From: JALCRY01 sp050946575
GTDB lineage: Bacteria > Bacillota > Clostridia > Peptostreptococcales > Anaerovoracaceae
Direction of reading: 5' to 3'
DNA: 49,927 bases
NCBI GenBank assembly: GCA_050946575.1
Contig: JBMNVB010000012.1
Coordinates: 1-49,927, forward strand
Shown in pieces: positions 35,493 to 43,413 of the stretch (its first letter is position 1; every line of letters starts with the position of its first letter). The notes under the pieces are model-generated. The model was not told the DNA's origin. It made no database searches and was given only the letters and a program-made list of their open reading frames with translations. The position numbers and the translations under genes are program-made.

Positions 35493-36242
35493 CTATTTCA
35501 GATAGATCCTGAGTCCCGGTTTTCCCGTATCGCGGGTCCCTTTCCCGATCCCGCTCGGAAGGCCCTCTGTAACGGCGTCGAACTCCTCGTCATCCAGCTG
35601 CCTGGAGCCGATGCCGATTATCATCCCGATCCCGGTCGGCGTTATCATCTCCATCGGCACATCGTCCTGCCTGATCCGGTATCCGTTCTGCGCCGCCATT
35701 GTCCTGACCGCGGGCACGGGGACTTCCATCAGTCCGTGCGCCGCCATGACAGTGCCCCTGCCGTCAACGATGTCCGTCGTAAAGGCTTCCATGTTTACCC
35801 CCGGCTCGAGTCCCATATTATGGAGCGCGAGCGCGAATGCCGTCACATGGGAAATCGCGCGGTCGCGCCCGACCTCGTGGAACTCCACCATGATGCGCTT
35901 TGAATGATGCACCTCCGCCTCGGCTGTCGCGATCTTCGTGTAGACGCCGATCGCGGTCTTTTTGACCTCTTCATCTATCGCCGCGTGGCCGATGATATTT
36001 TTCACATCGTAAAACGTCCTGTGACGCAGATTGTGTTTGTGGATATACACATTCCCGTTTTCGTCGACATGCTCATGCTCTGATTCATGTTCGTGGCTCG
36101 CGTCGCTCCCGGGATACGATTCAAGCCTGAGCGCCCTGATGCCATCCTCGATATACTTTTCGTCCGCTCCGAGCTCTATCAGCGCGTCCACGATCATGTC
36201 GCTCGCCGCGCCGCTCCTCGCGTCTATATATAACTGCCTCAT
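35493..36242 (-). CDS. larC: LarC1-like nickel insertion protein, without a LarC2 part
   Basis: LarC is the CTP-dependent enzyme that inserts nickel into the pincer cofactor made by LarB and LarE. The 249 residues match the N-terminal LarC1 part: LYIDARSGAASDMIVDALIEL at the start (in pieces), a His-rich segment at about 50-75, the VEFHEVGRDRAISHV block and ITPTGIGMIIG. The protein stops after GKGTRDTGKPGLRIYLK, where LarC1 normally ends. In lactobacilli LarC2 is joined by a programmed frameshift, but here a terminator follows at once. It is 21 nt downstream of larB. Confidence 0.85.
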   Translation of the reverse strand: MRQLYIDARSGAASDMIVDALIELGADEKYIEDGIRALRLESYPGSDASHEHESEHEHVDENGNVYIHKHNLRHRTFYDVKNIIGHAAIDEEVKKTAIGVYTKIATAEAEVHHSKRIMVEFHEVGRDRAISHVTAFALALHNMGLEPGVNMEAFTTDIVDGRGTVMAAHGLMEVPVPAVRTMAAQNGYRIRQDDVPMEMITPTGIGMIIGIGSRQLDDEEFDAVTEGLPSGIGKGTRDTGKPGLRIYLK

Positions 36243-36263
36243 TACCTGACTGATTCCCTTCCT

Positions 36264-37019
36264 TTACATGTGATTGATCTTCGACGCAATGCATCCCGCG
36301 CCGTAGCCGTTGTCGATGTTCACGACCGCGACCCCGTTAGCGCAGCTGTTCAGCATTGACAGCAATGCGGAGAGCCCCTTAAGGTTCGCGCCGTACCCGA
36401 CGCTTGTCGGCACCGCAATGACAGGACACCTCACGAGTCCGCCGACGACGCTTGCAAGGGCGCCTTCCATGCCTGCGACGACTATTATTACCGTCGCTCC
36501 CTGGAGAATGTCGAGTTTCGCCAGCAGCCTGTGAAGGCCCGCGACACCTACGTCGAACACGCGGCGGGTCTCATTGCCGAGTATCTCGCATGTCAGGGCG
36601 GCCTCCTCGGCGACCGGGATGTCCGCCGTGCCCGCCGTGACCACAGCGACATAACCGTCCGTGTCGGGCTTCACATTGCCGTTTATCAGGATGATCCTCG
36701 CGTCTTCGTTATATTCCGCATCCGGTATCAGCTCCTTCACGGCCTCGTAATTCTCATGCGTCGCCCTCGTCGCCATGATGTTTTCCGACGTCTCGGCAAG
36801 CTTCCCGGCGATTTCTGCGATCTGCCTGTTCGTCTTTCCCGGGCAGTATATCGTCTCCGGCGCGCCGGTCCTTCTTTTCCGGTCAGTATCGAGCTCGGCG
36901 TACGGCATTGAAATGGATCCGCCCGCGAGCCCCGCTATGCGCGACGCGGCGTCTCCGATATCGACGCTCCCGTCCCTCACGCCTTCCAGTATCTCTTCTA
37001 TCTTTTCCTTATTGTCCAT
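36264..37019 (-). CDS. larB: LarB, nicotinate dinucleotide carboxylase of nickel pincer cofactor synthesis
   Basis: LarB carboxylates and hydrolyses nicotinic acid adenine dinucleotide to pyridinium-3,5-biscarboxylate mononucleotide, the first step towards the Ni-pincer nucleotide. The 251 residues have the AIR-carboxylase-like core: VAVVTAGTADIPVAEEAA, DVGVAGLHRL, VAGMEGALASVVGGL and PVIAVPTSVGYG. LarE and the racemase LarA are not in the window. It lies 12 nt after rnhB and before larC. Confidence 0.93.
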   Translation of the reverse strand: MDNKEKIEEILEGVRDGSVDIGDAASRIAGLAGGSISMPYAELDTDRKRRTGAPETIYCPGKTNRQIAEIAGKLAETSENIMATRATHENYEAVKELIPDAEYNEDARIILINGNVKPDTDGYVAVVTAGTADIPVAEEAALTCEILGNETRRVFDVGVAGLHRLLAKLDILQGATVIIVVAGMEGALASVVGGLVRCPVIAVPTSVGYGANLKGLSALLSMLNSCANGVAVVNIDNGYGAGCIASKINHM

Positions 37020-37031
37020 ATTTCCTCCGGC

Positions 37032-37694
37032 CTACAGATAATTTTTCAGGAACGTCCGCCTGTGTATCGGACAGAGCCCGAACTTCTCAATACCTTCGTA
37101 ATGCTCCCGCGTGCCGTATCCCTTGTTCTTCTCGAACGCGTATCCGGGATACTGCTCCGCGTATTTTATCATCATATCGTCCCGCGTCACCTTCGCGAAT
37201 ATCGACGCCGCGGCTATCGATGCGCTCGTCTGATCGCCCTTCATGATCGATGTCTGCGGGATGCCGAGATCCTTTATCGTGACGGCGTCGATCAGCACGC
37301 GCCCGATCCCTTCGCCGACGCGTTCTTCAAGCATCTGCGAAGCGTGATGCACGGCCGCCTTCATCGCCCCGCGTGTGGCCTCGAGGATGTTTATCTCGTC
37401 TATCACTTTTTCCGACGCCATCCCGAGCCCGTAGGCGAGCGCTTTCTCCTTTATCAGCGGCGCGACCTCGTTCCTTTTTTTCTCGCTCAGCTTCTTCGAG
37501 TCGTATACCTCTATTATATCGAAATCGCGCGGCAGCACAACGCAGGCCGCGACCACGGGCCCCGCGAGCGGGCCCCTCCCGACCTCGTCCACGCCGCCCG
37601 CATACGGGACGGCCGATGTTATGAACCTATTGTCGAACTCCATCAGACGCGCGAGCCTCTCGCGCATCATCTGTTCGCGCTCGGCCTTCTTCAC
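37032..37694 (-). CDS. rnhB: Ribonuclease HII
   Basis: Removes ribonucleotides misincorporated in DNA and cleaves RNA-DNA junctions. The 220 residues contain the acidic active-site blocks GVDEVGRGPLAGPVV and DSKKLSEKKR, then IDAVTIKDLG and KVTRDDMM. It overlaps the rbgA end by 4 nt, the usual rbgA-rnhB arrangement of Firmicutes. Confidence 0.97.
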   Translation of the reverse strand: MKKAEREQMMRERLARLMEFDNRFITSAVPYAGGVDEVGRGPLAGPVVAACVVLPRDFDIIEVYDSKKLSEKKRNEVAPLIKEKALAYGLGMASEKVIDEINILEATRGAMKAAVHHASQMLEERVGEGIGRVLIDAVTIKDLGIPQTSIMKGDQTSASIAAASIFAKVTRDDMMIKYAEQYPGYAFEKNKGYGTREHYEGIEKFGLCPIHRRTFLKNYL

Positions 37695-38536
37695 TCCGCG
37701 CCTGCTTTCTCGAGCGTGATCCTTCCGATCATGCCCTTCCTGAATTCATCTATTATCATCCGCGCCGTCCGCTCATAGTCGCAGACGCCGCCGGACATTA
37801 TGCATCCCCTTTTCGCAGCAATGCTTTCCATCACTGTCAGGGCGTCTCCTCCCGCGTCTTCGAGTTTATATCTCTCCGCAAGCAATTCGGGATAGTCCGC
37901 GACGAGCATTTTCAGCAGTTCGAATGCGAGATCCTCGATATCCATGATCTCATCCTTGATTGCACCGCAGAAAGCGAGATGCAATCCCACTTCCGGATCC
38001 TCGAACTTCGGCCACAGCATGCCCGGCGTATCGAGCACCTGCATGCCGTTTTTAAGAGTCAGCCACTGCTTCCCTCTCGTCACACCGGGCCTGTTCCCGA
38101 CCTGCGTGCTTTTCCTTCCGGTGAGCCTGTTGATCAGCGAGGACTTCCCGACATTGGGCACGCCGACTATCATGAGCCTGAGGGGCTTCATGTTCCCCCT
38201 GTCCGCTTTCTTCTCCGCTTCGCGCCTTTTCAGCTCGCCCATAATGCCGGACACGCCGCCCCCCGACATGCAGTTCGTGAGCACAGCCGGAGTACCCTGC
38301 CCGGACAGCAGCTCTTTCCAAACCCTGTTCTCGTTTTCGTCGGCGAGATCGCTCTTGTTCAGCGCGACGATCCTCGGCCTGCTCCCCGTGATCTCATCAA
38401 TGACCGGGTTCCTGCTGGAGCGGGGGATCCTCGCATCTATAACTTCTATAACGACATCGACTGCCTTTAAATATTCCTCTATCATTTCCCGGGTCTTTTT
38501 CATATGCCCGGGATACCAGTTAATATTTTCGATCAT
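37691..38536 (-). CDS. rbgA: RbgA (YlqF), ribosome biogenesis GTPase
   Basis: Circularly permuted GTPase needed for late 50S assembly. In 281 residues the motif order is permuted: NKSDLADE (G4) comes first, then GVPNVGKSSLINRL (G1) and DTPGMLWPKF (G3). The start INWYPGHMKKT is the family hallmark. It lies downstream of the rplS terminator; a TATACT box just before the gene could be its -10, but I see no good -35. Confidence 0.96.
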   Translation of the reverse strand: MIENINWYPGHMKKTREMIEEYLKAVDVVIEVIDARIPRSSRNPVIDEITGSRPRIVALNKSDLADENENRVWKELLSGQGTPAVLTNCMSGGGVSGIMGELKRREAEKKADRGNMKPLRLMIVGVPNVGKSSLINRLTGRKSTQVGNRPGVTRGKQWLTLKNGMQVLDTPGMLWPKFEDPEVGLHLAFCGAIKDEIMDIEDLAFELLKMLVADYPELLAERYKLEDAGGDALTVMESIAAKRGCIMSGGVCDYERTARMIIDEFRKGMIGRITLEKAGAE

Positions 38537-38563
38537 ATCCTTCTCCCGCCCTGACAGTATATC

Positions 38564-38595
38564 ATAAAAAAAGCGGAGACGTCGCAGTCTCCGCT
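38564..38595 (-). terminator. Terminator between rplS and rbgA
   Basis: A perfect 9-bp stem, AGCGGAGAC (38572-38580) with GTCTCCGCT (38587-38595), is followed by a run of seven T on the minus strand. It probably sets L19 expression above that of the downstream genes. Confidence 0.85.
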
Positions 38596-38638
38596 GTAAT
38601 GCCGTGATTCTTTCAGCATTCCGTTTTCCGGCTTCCGC

Positions 38639-39241
38639 TTATTCCGCGGGAGCTTCTTCCTGAGCTTCTTCGGCAGGCGCTTCTTCGGCAGCTTCTTCAG
38701 CCGGCGCTTCCGCTTCCGCAGGAGCTTCTTCGGCCTGTGCTTCCTCAGGAGCTTCTTCGGCTTCCGTTTCTCCCGCAGCATCCGCTTCTATCTTCGCGGC
38801 AGCTTCGGCTTCGGCCTGCGCCTGCAGTTCGGCCTTCTCGGCCGCTTCCTGCCTGGCAGCCTCTTCGGCAGCCTTTTCCGCTGCGATCTGTTCTTCTGTA
38901 AGAACCTTTGCCTTGATCTTCGCGGACTTTCCTGTCTTCTCACGCATGTAGTTGAGCTTCGCTCTTCTGACATCGCCCTTCCTCACGAGCTCGATCTTGT
39001 CGATTTTCGGTGAGTGGAGCGGGAATGTCTTCTCAACTCCGATGCCTGATGCGATTCTTCTGACCGTGAATGTCTCGCTGATCCCGCCGTTCTGCCTCTT
39101 CAGCACGAATCCCTCAAAGACCTGGATCCTTTCTCTGGATCCCTCTTTGATCTTTATATGGACTCTTACCGTATCGCCGACGCCGAATTCAGGGATGTCA
39201 TCTCTCTTGTATTCGTCAGTGACCGCGCTGAGAATATCCAT
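38639..39241 (-). CDS. rplS: Ribosomal protein L19 with a long Glu/Ala-rich C-terminal tail
   Basis: L19 lies at the 30S-50S interface. Residues 1 to about 111 are a normal L19 (GDTVRVHIKIKEGSRERIQ, VFEGFVLKRQNGG, FPLHSPKIDKIEL, AKLNYMRE). About 88 more residues follow, almost only Ala, Glu, Gln and Pro with short EEAPAE/EEAQAE repeats, where a normal L19 would end at 110-120. The tail is strongly acidic. GGAAGGAGG lies just before the ATG. The tail is in one open frame with the core, so I read it as part of the protein. Confidence 0.95.
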   Translation of the reverse strand: MDILSAVTDEYKRDDIPEFGVGDTVRVHIKIKEGSRERIQVFEGFVLKRQNGGISETFTVRRIASGIGVEKTFPLHSPKIDKIELVRKGDVRRAKLNYMREKTGKSAKIKAKVLTEEQIAAEKAAEEAARQEAAEKAELQAQAEAEAAAKIEADAAGETEAEEAPEEAQAEEAPAEAEAPAEEAAEEAPAEEAQEEAPAE

Positions 39242-39321
39242 CGGTATTCCTCCTTCCTTCCAAGACGTTCATGGCATTCCGTTCGGTTGATGCCCAGAGG
39301 ACCGCCCGTAGTAACTCGTGA

Positions 39322-39350
39322 ATTATACCACATGAATTTCATCAATGCAA
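39322..39350 (-). promoter_or_regulatory. Promoter of rplS
   Basis: TTGCAT (39345-39350), 17 bp, TATAAT (39322-39327), with TGG just before the -10 box (extended -10). It gives a leader of about 75 nt before rplS, whose possible structure I could not assign to a known L19 leader. Confidence 0.8.
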
Positions 39351-39391
39351 GGCGCTTCTGTTAATATTTCAATGGTTTTCCGAAAATAAAA

Positions 39392-39411
39392 GCGGGCCCC
39401 GAAAGGCCCGC
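39392..39411 (-). terminator. Terminator of the NlpC/P60 gene
   Basis: A 7-bp stem, GCGGGCC with GGCCCGC, around a 6-nt loop, followed by TTTTATTTTC on the minus strand. Confidence 0.8.
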
Positions 39412-39421
39412 CCGATATTCC

Positions 39422-40966
39422 TTAATTCACTCCCGGCATGCGGATGATCGCACGTACCCGGCGAGTTCCCTGGATAACAGGGCTCTTGATGACTCCGGTA
39501 CTTGAAGAAGAAGCATGATACATATAACCGCTTCCGCAGTAGATCCCCGCGTGGTCTATGCTGCCGCTGCCGTGGCTGAACAGGAGGATGTCTCCCGGTT
39601 TTGCATAGCTGATACTTGTTGTACTGAGACGATAGCTGCCCAGTGAGCTGTAATAGCCGGCTGCTGTCGAACGGCTGAATTTCTTCGTGCTGGCATTCGA
39701 CGCCTTATAGCAGTACCATACGTATCCGCTGCAGTCGAAAGTGTTCGGGCCCGCCGCGCCCCATACATAACGGCATCCGAGCTTGCTCTTTGCGACCTTC
39801 ATCAGATTCGCGAGTCCGGAGGCCTTTTTTACAAGCGCCGTATTGGACTTAGTATTAAAAGATCCTATGTCAGTCATGTTTCTTGCAATGACCATATATC
39901 TGTAGCTGTAGTCGCTTCTGATCTTGTAACTGTATCCCGAATCCGAGCTCTTGTCAGTATCCGTAAATGAGAGCTTCTTCGTCGTGCAGATCCTCTTATA
40001 CGGCTTGCCGTTTTTATCCGCGTAGTAAAGAATATACCAGTCTGCGCGCGCAGCGGAGTTCCAGCTGAGCTTGATCGTGTTTCCGCTTCTCGACGCCTTT
40101 AACGTGACGGCGGACGGTGCTGCATAAACATCATCGCTGCTGCTCTTAGTGCTTCCCGTCTGGGAGGCAGCCGCACTGACTGTCACTACATTTGACTTCG
40201 TATTGTAATATCCCTTGTCAGTCACGTTTCTCGCAATGACCATATATCTGTAGCTGTAGTCGCTTCTGATCTTGTAACTGTATCCCGAATCCGAGCTCTT
40301 GTCAGTATCCGTAAATGAGAGCTTCTTCGTCGTGCAGATCCTCTTATACGGCTTGCCGTTTTTATCCGCGTAGTAAAGAATATACCAGTCTGCGCGCGCA
40401 GCGGAGTTCCAGCTGAGCTTGATCGTGTTTCCGCTTCTCGACGCCTTTAACGTGACGGCGGACGGTGCTGCATAAACATCATCGCTGCTGCTCTTAGTGC
40501 TTCCCGTCTGGGAGGCAGCCGCACTGACTGTCACTACATTTGACTTCGTATTGTAATATCCCTTGTCAGTCACGTTTCTCGCAATGACCATATAAGAATA
40601 GCTCTGGTTCGCTTTGATCTTGTAGCTGTATCCCGCGTCCGAACTCTTATCGGTATCCGTATAGGAAAGCTTCTTCGTCGTGCAGATTCTCTTAACCGTG
40701 TTTCCGTTCTCGTCCACGTAGAAAAGAATATACCAGTCTGCGCGGTCGCAGGCGTTCCAGCTGAGCTTGATCGTATTCCCGCTTCTCGTCGCCTTTAATG
40801 TGACGGCGGACGGTGCTGCGTATACATCGCTGCTGCTCGTGGAGCTTTCTGCCGCCTGAGTGGAAACCGTCGATTCCGTACTTCCGGCTGCGCTGACCTG
40901 CGGAACAGCCATCATGCTTACAGCAAGTGCCAATGTGAATATAATCGTAATCGTCCTCTTAAACAT
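39422..40966 (-). CDS. Secreted NlpC/P60 peptidase with three FN3-like repeats
   Basis: Probable cell-wall hydrolase that cuts peptide bonds in peptidoglycan. The 514 residues have an N-terminal signal peptide (MFKRTITIIFTLALAVSMMA, cleavage probably after VSA), three 116-residue repeats of fibronectin type III-like character (each starting YAAPSAVTLKA and containing IKLSWN and DWYIL), and a C-terminal NlpC/P60 domain. In the latter the catalytic cysteine lies in FDCSGYVWYC and the histidine in SIDHAGIYCG. Repeats two and three are near-identical in DNA as well as protein. Its expression unit is complete: promoter and terminator are both visible. Confidence 0.93.
   Translation of the reverse strand: MFKRTITIIFTLALAVSMMAVPQVSAAGSTESTVSTQAAESSTSSSDVYAAPSAVTLKATRSGNTIKLSWNACDRADWYILFYVDENGNTVKRICTTKKLSYTDTDKSSDAGYSYKIKANQSYSYMVIARNVTDKGYYNTKSNVVTVSAAASQTGSTKSSSDDVYAAPSAVTLKASRSGNTIKLSWNSAARADWYILYYADKNGKPYKRICTTKKLSFTDTDKSSDSGYSYKIRSDYSYRYMVIARNVTDKGYYNTKSNVVTVSAAASQTGSTKSSSDDVYAAPSAVTLKASRSGNTIKLSWNSAARADWYILYYADKNGKPYKRICTTKKLSFTDTDKSSDSGYSYKIRSDYSYRYMVIARNMTDIGSFNTKSNTALVKKASGLANLMKVAKSKLGCRYVWGAAGPNTFDCSGYVWYCYKASNASTKKFSRSTAAGYYSSLGSYRLSTTSISYAKPGDILLFSHGSGSIDHAGIYCGSGYMYHASSSSTGVIKSPVIQGTRRVRAIIRMPGVN
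39891..40593. repeat. 348-bp tandem repeat inside the NlpC/P60 gene
   Basis: Reading by eye, 39891-40245 and 40239-40593 are identical, an offset of 348 bp or 116 codons. A third, diverged copy lies at higher coordinates (towards the 5' end of the gene). The reading frame is kept, so copy number can change without breaking the protein. Confidence 0.9.
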
Positions 40967-41025
40967 AAATAAAGTCTCTCTTTCTTCTGAAATAACAGAC
41001 CCCTATCCCTTACCTCACGTCCCCT

Positions 41026-41054
41026 ATGTTAACGGCACATAAAAATTTTGACAA
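41026..41054 (-). promoter_or_regulatory. Promoter of the NlpC/P60 gene
   Basis: TTGTCA (41049-41054), 17 bp, TAACAT (41026-41031) on the minus strand. It lies directly beside the xerD terminator, giving a leader of about 55 nt. Confidence 0.6.
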
Positions 41055-41094
41055 TAAAAAAGCGAATGTTTCACATTACATTCACATTCGCTTT
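41053..41094 (-). terminator. Terminator after the tyrosine recombinase
   Basis: An 11-bp stem, AAAGCGAATGT (41059-41069) with ACATTCGCTTT (41084-41094), and a T-run on the minus strand. It ends the proB-proC-Nudix-xer transcript. Confidence 0.85.
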
Positions 41095-41110
41095 ACAGAC
41101 AAAATGAGAC

Positions 41111-41992
41111 TTACGCGCGCGGGTGCGCCATGTCGTAAACGTCCTTTATCCGGCTCTTTATGACCGACAGATATACCTGCGTCGCCGCCGGATCTTCATG
41201 CCCCATGAGCTCCTGGAGCGACTTGAGATCCGCTCCGTTCTGCAGCATATGCACGGCGAAGGAATTCCGCAGCGTATGAGGCGTCAGCTCATGTTCGAGC
41301 CCCGCCTTCTCTCCGTAGGACTTAAGGATCTTCCACAGTCCCTGCCTCGTCAGCCGCCTGCCGTAATAATTCACGAACAGCGCCTTCTCGTCCACATTTT
41401 CGCGGAGAAGCATCTTCCTGCTGTTGTCGAGATAATCCTCGAGCGCCTTTCTCGCAGGACGGCCGATCGGGATGATCCTCGCCTTGCCGGCCTCTCCGTT
41501 GCATGTATAGAATCCTATCCTGAGATTAAGGTCGTCAATGTCTGTCGCCACCAGTTCGTTCACCCTGATGCCCGTCGCATACATGAGCTCGAGTATCGCG
41601 CGGTCGCGCTTCCCCTTCACACTGTCGTCGGGCGTTGATAAGAGCTTGTCCACCTCATCAATGCTGAGGTACTCTATTTTCTTCCTGCTGACGCGCGGTG
41701 ATTTTATCCCGTCCGTCGGATCATGATCAATCTTCCCGAGCCCTTTAAGGTAGCCGAAAAAGCACCTCAGCGCCGCGAGTTTCCTGTTAACTGTCGCCGC
41801 CGATTTGCCCTCATCCTTGAGCTCATAAAGGTACGAAAGCACATCGGCTCCCGATACATCTTTGATATCCTCTATTCCTTTTTTATTCGCGTAATCCGTG
41901 AAGCTCAGATAATCCCTCTTATATGCTTCTATCGTATTTGCGGAGCGCCGCTTCTCACTGCGCAGATATTCCATGAACCCGTCTAAATACAT
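41111..41992 (-). CDS. xerD: Tyrosine recombinase, XerD-like
   Basis: Site-specific recombinase of the XerC/D type, probably resolving chromosome dimers at dif. The 293 residues have an N-terminal SAM-like domain (FMEYLRSEKRRSANTIEAY) and the catalytic residues in ATGIRVNEL (Arg), HTLRNSFAVHML (His, Arg), LMGHEDPAAT (His) and TQVYL (Tyr). Start chosen at MYLDGFMEY, with GGAGGG three bases upstream. It follows the Nudix gene and no mobile element is seen next to it, so a housekeeping role is more likely than a phage integrase. Confidence 0.93.
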   Translation of the reverse strand: MYLDGFMEYLRSEKRRSANTIEAYKRDYLSFTDYANKKGIEDIKDVSGADVLSYLYELKDEGKSAATVNRKLAALRCFFGYLKGLGKIDHDPTDGIKSPRVSRKKIEYLSIDEVDKLLSTPDDSVKGKRDRAILELMYATGIRVNELVATDIDDLNLRIGFYTCNGEAGKARIIPIGRPARKALEDYLDNSRKMLLRENVDEKALFVNYYGRRLTRQGLWKILKSYGEKAGLEHELTPHTLRNSFAVHMLQNGADLKSLQELMGHEDPAATQVYLSVIKSRIKDVYDMAHPRA

Positions 41993-42059
41993 ATTCCCTC
42001 CGGAAAACATCATTACTCGCAACGACAATTATACACGATATTGCCGTAGTTTACAATAA

Positions 42060-42596
42060 TTAAATTATGTGAGGTGCCGCAAGGAGAACTCCCGCGATCG
42101 TCTTGCCGTCGTGGATCTCGCCCGCGAGGACTTTTTTATAGATTTCTCTGAAATCGAATTTATGTATCTCTATCGATTCGTTGAAATCAAAATCCGTTTC
42201 TCCCACGCTGAGCCCCGTGCACAGATAAATATACAGCTTTTCCGTGGTATATCCTACCGACGGGTACATTACCGACAACAGTTCGTATTTTTCCGCAGTG
42301 AAACCCGTTTCCTCCTTCAGTTCGCGTCTGACCGTGGTGTCCGGATCCTCGCCCGGTTCTATCTTGCCGGCCGGGACTTCCGTCATCACCCGCTCAAACG
42401 GTTTTCTGAACTGCTTTACCATAATTATTTTATTGTCATCCGTTATCGCAACGGCTACAGCACCGCCGTTGTTCTCTACGATCTCACGCCAGGACGTCCT
42501 GCCGTCTCTGACCGTGACTTTATCCTTCCTCAGATTTATTACTCTTCCTTCATAGATGCGTTTTGTTTCTAATGTCTTTTCCTCGAACGGCTCCAT
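42060..42596 (-). CDS. Nudix hydrolase, ADP-ribose pyrophosphatase type
   Basis: Hydrolyses nucleoside-diphosphate-linked substrates; the NudF-like N-terminal part suggests ADP-ribose. The 178 residues carry a complete Nudix box: AGKIEPGEDPDTTVRRELKE followed directly by ETGF. The upstream VPAGKIEPGE and the YPSVGYTTEKLYIYL block match ADP-ribose pyrophosphatases. It is 10 nt downstream of proC and shares its transcript. Confidence 0.93.
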   Translation of the reverse strand: MEPFEEKTLETKRIYEGRVINLRKDKVTVRDGRTSWREIVENNGGAVAVAITDDNKIIMVKQFRKPFERVMTEVPAGKIEPGEDPDTTVRRELKEETGFTAEKYELLSVMYPSVGYTTEKLYIYLCTGLSVGETDFDFNESIEIHKFDFREIYKKVLAGEIHDGKTIAGVLLAAPHII

Positions 42597-42606
42597 GACT
42601 CTCTGA

Positions 42607-43413
42607 TTATTCCCCTTTCGACATACTGATATTCTTATCGACAGCGGCCTGCAGGCCTTCTTCTATGTTTTTTTCAAATCCGTTTTCCTTCAGCACCTTA
42701 TATCCCTCGATGGTGCTGCCGCCTTCCGTGCAGACGGACATGGCGAGATCATGAGGCGACTCGTCCGACTCCAGCACTACCTTAGCCGCGCCGAGCACTG
42801 CCTGGGCGGCGAATCTCACGGCCTGATCATAGTCCATGCCGTTCTTTTCCCCGCTCCTCGCGAGCGCGTCGATATACATGTAAGTGTACGCCGGGCTGCT
42901 GCCTGATACGGCGCATATCGTGTCTATGATATCCTCGTCCGTTTCCTCGGCATGCCCAGCGGCCTCGAATATATCCAGCACCTTCGTGAACATCCTGTCC
43001 GTGACCTTATTGTTCCTGCTGAGCGAGGCCATGCCTTCGCCGACCTTAATAGGCATGTTCGGCATGACTCTCACGATCATGGCGTCCCTGCCGAAATGCT
43101 GTTCGAGCCAGTCTATCGTTATACCGGCCGCGATGGACGTTATCAGCTTCTCCGGGCTGTAATTCGCCGTGACCTCATCTATATTCTCGCGTATCTGTTT
43201 CGGCTCCATGCTGAGGACGATTATGTCGCAGGTGCTGACGACCTCTCCGATAGAGCCGAGCGGCTCCGCTCCGCTGTCTGCGCATACCGCTTCGAGCTTG
43301 GATCTCGTTCTGTTGAAGCCGTACAGTTCGTCGCCGTTTTCGGCCGCGTGTTTTCCATAGCCGCGCATTATGGCGCCGCCCATATTCCCGGTACCGATAA
43401 ATCCGATTTTCAT
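42607..43413 (-). CDS. proC: Pyrroline-5-carboxylate reductase
   Basis: Reduces pyrroline-5-carboxylate to proline, the last step of proline synthesis. The 268 residues have the Rossmann motif GFIGTGNMGGAIMRG at the start, MPNMPIKVGEGM, and the C-terminal signature SGSSPAYTYMYIDALA. It overlaps proB by 4 nt. proA, which completes the pathway, lies on the opposite strand 1.4 kb away. Confidence 0.96.
   Translation of the reverse strand: MKIGFIGTGNMGGAIMRGYGKHAAENGDELYGFNRTRSKLEAVCADSGAEPLGSIGEVVSTCDIIVLSMEPKQIRENIDEVTANYSPEKLITSIAAGITIDWLEQHFGRDAMIVRVMPNMPIKVGEGMASLSRNNKVTDRMFTKVLDIFEAAGHAEETDEDIIDTICAVSGSSPAYTYMYIDALARSGEKNGMDYDQAVRFAAQAVLGAAKVVLESDESPHDLAMSVCTEGGSTIEGYKVLKENGFEKNIEEGLQAAVDKNISMSKGE

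Noticed and set aside
38533..38781. Lys/Arg-rich 82-residue minus-strand frame overlapping the L19 tail
   Set aside because: Other-frame reading of the GAA/GCT-rich tail; it would run across the rplS terminator.
41111..41992. Phage or integron integrase
   Set aside because: The recombinase is in an operon with proB, proC and a Nudix gene; no attachment site, excisionase or phage genes are adjacent, so XerD-like housekeeping function is more likely.
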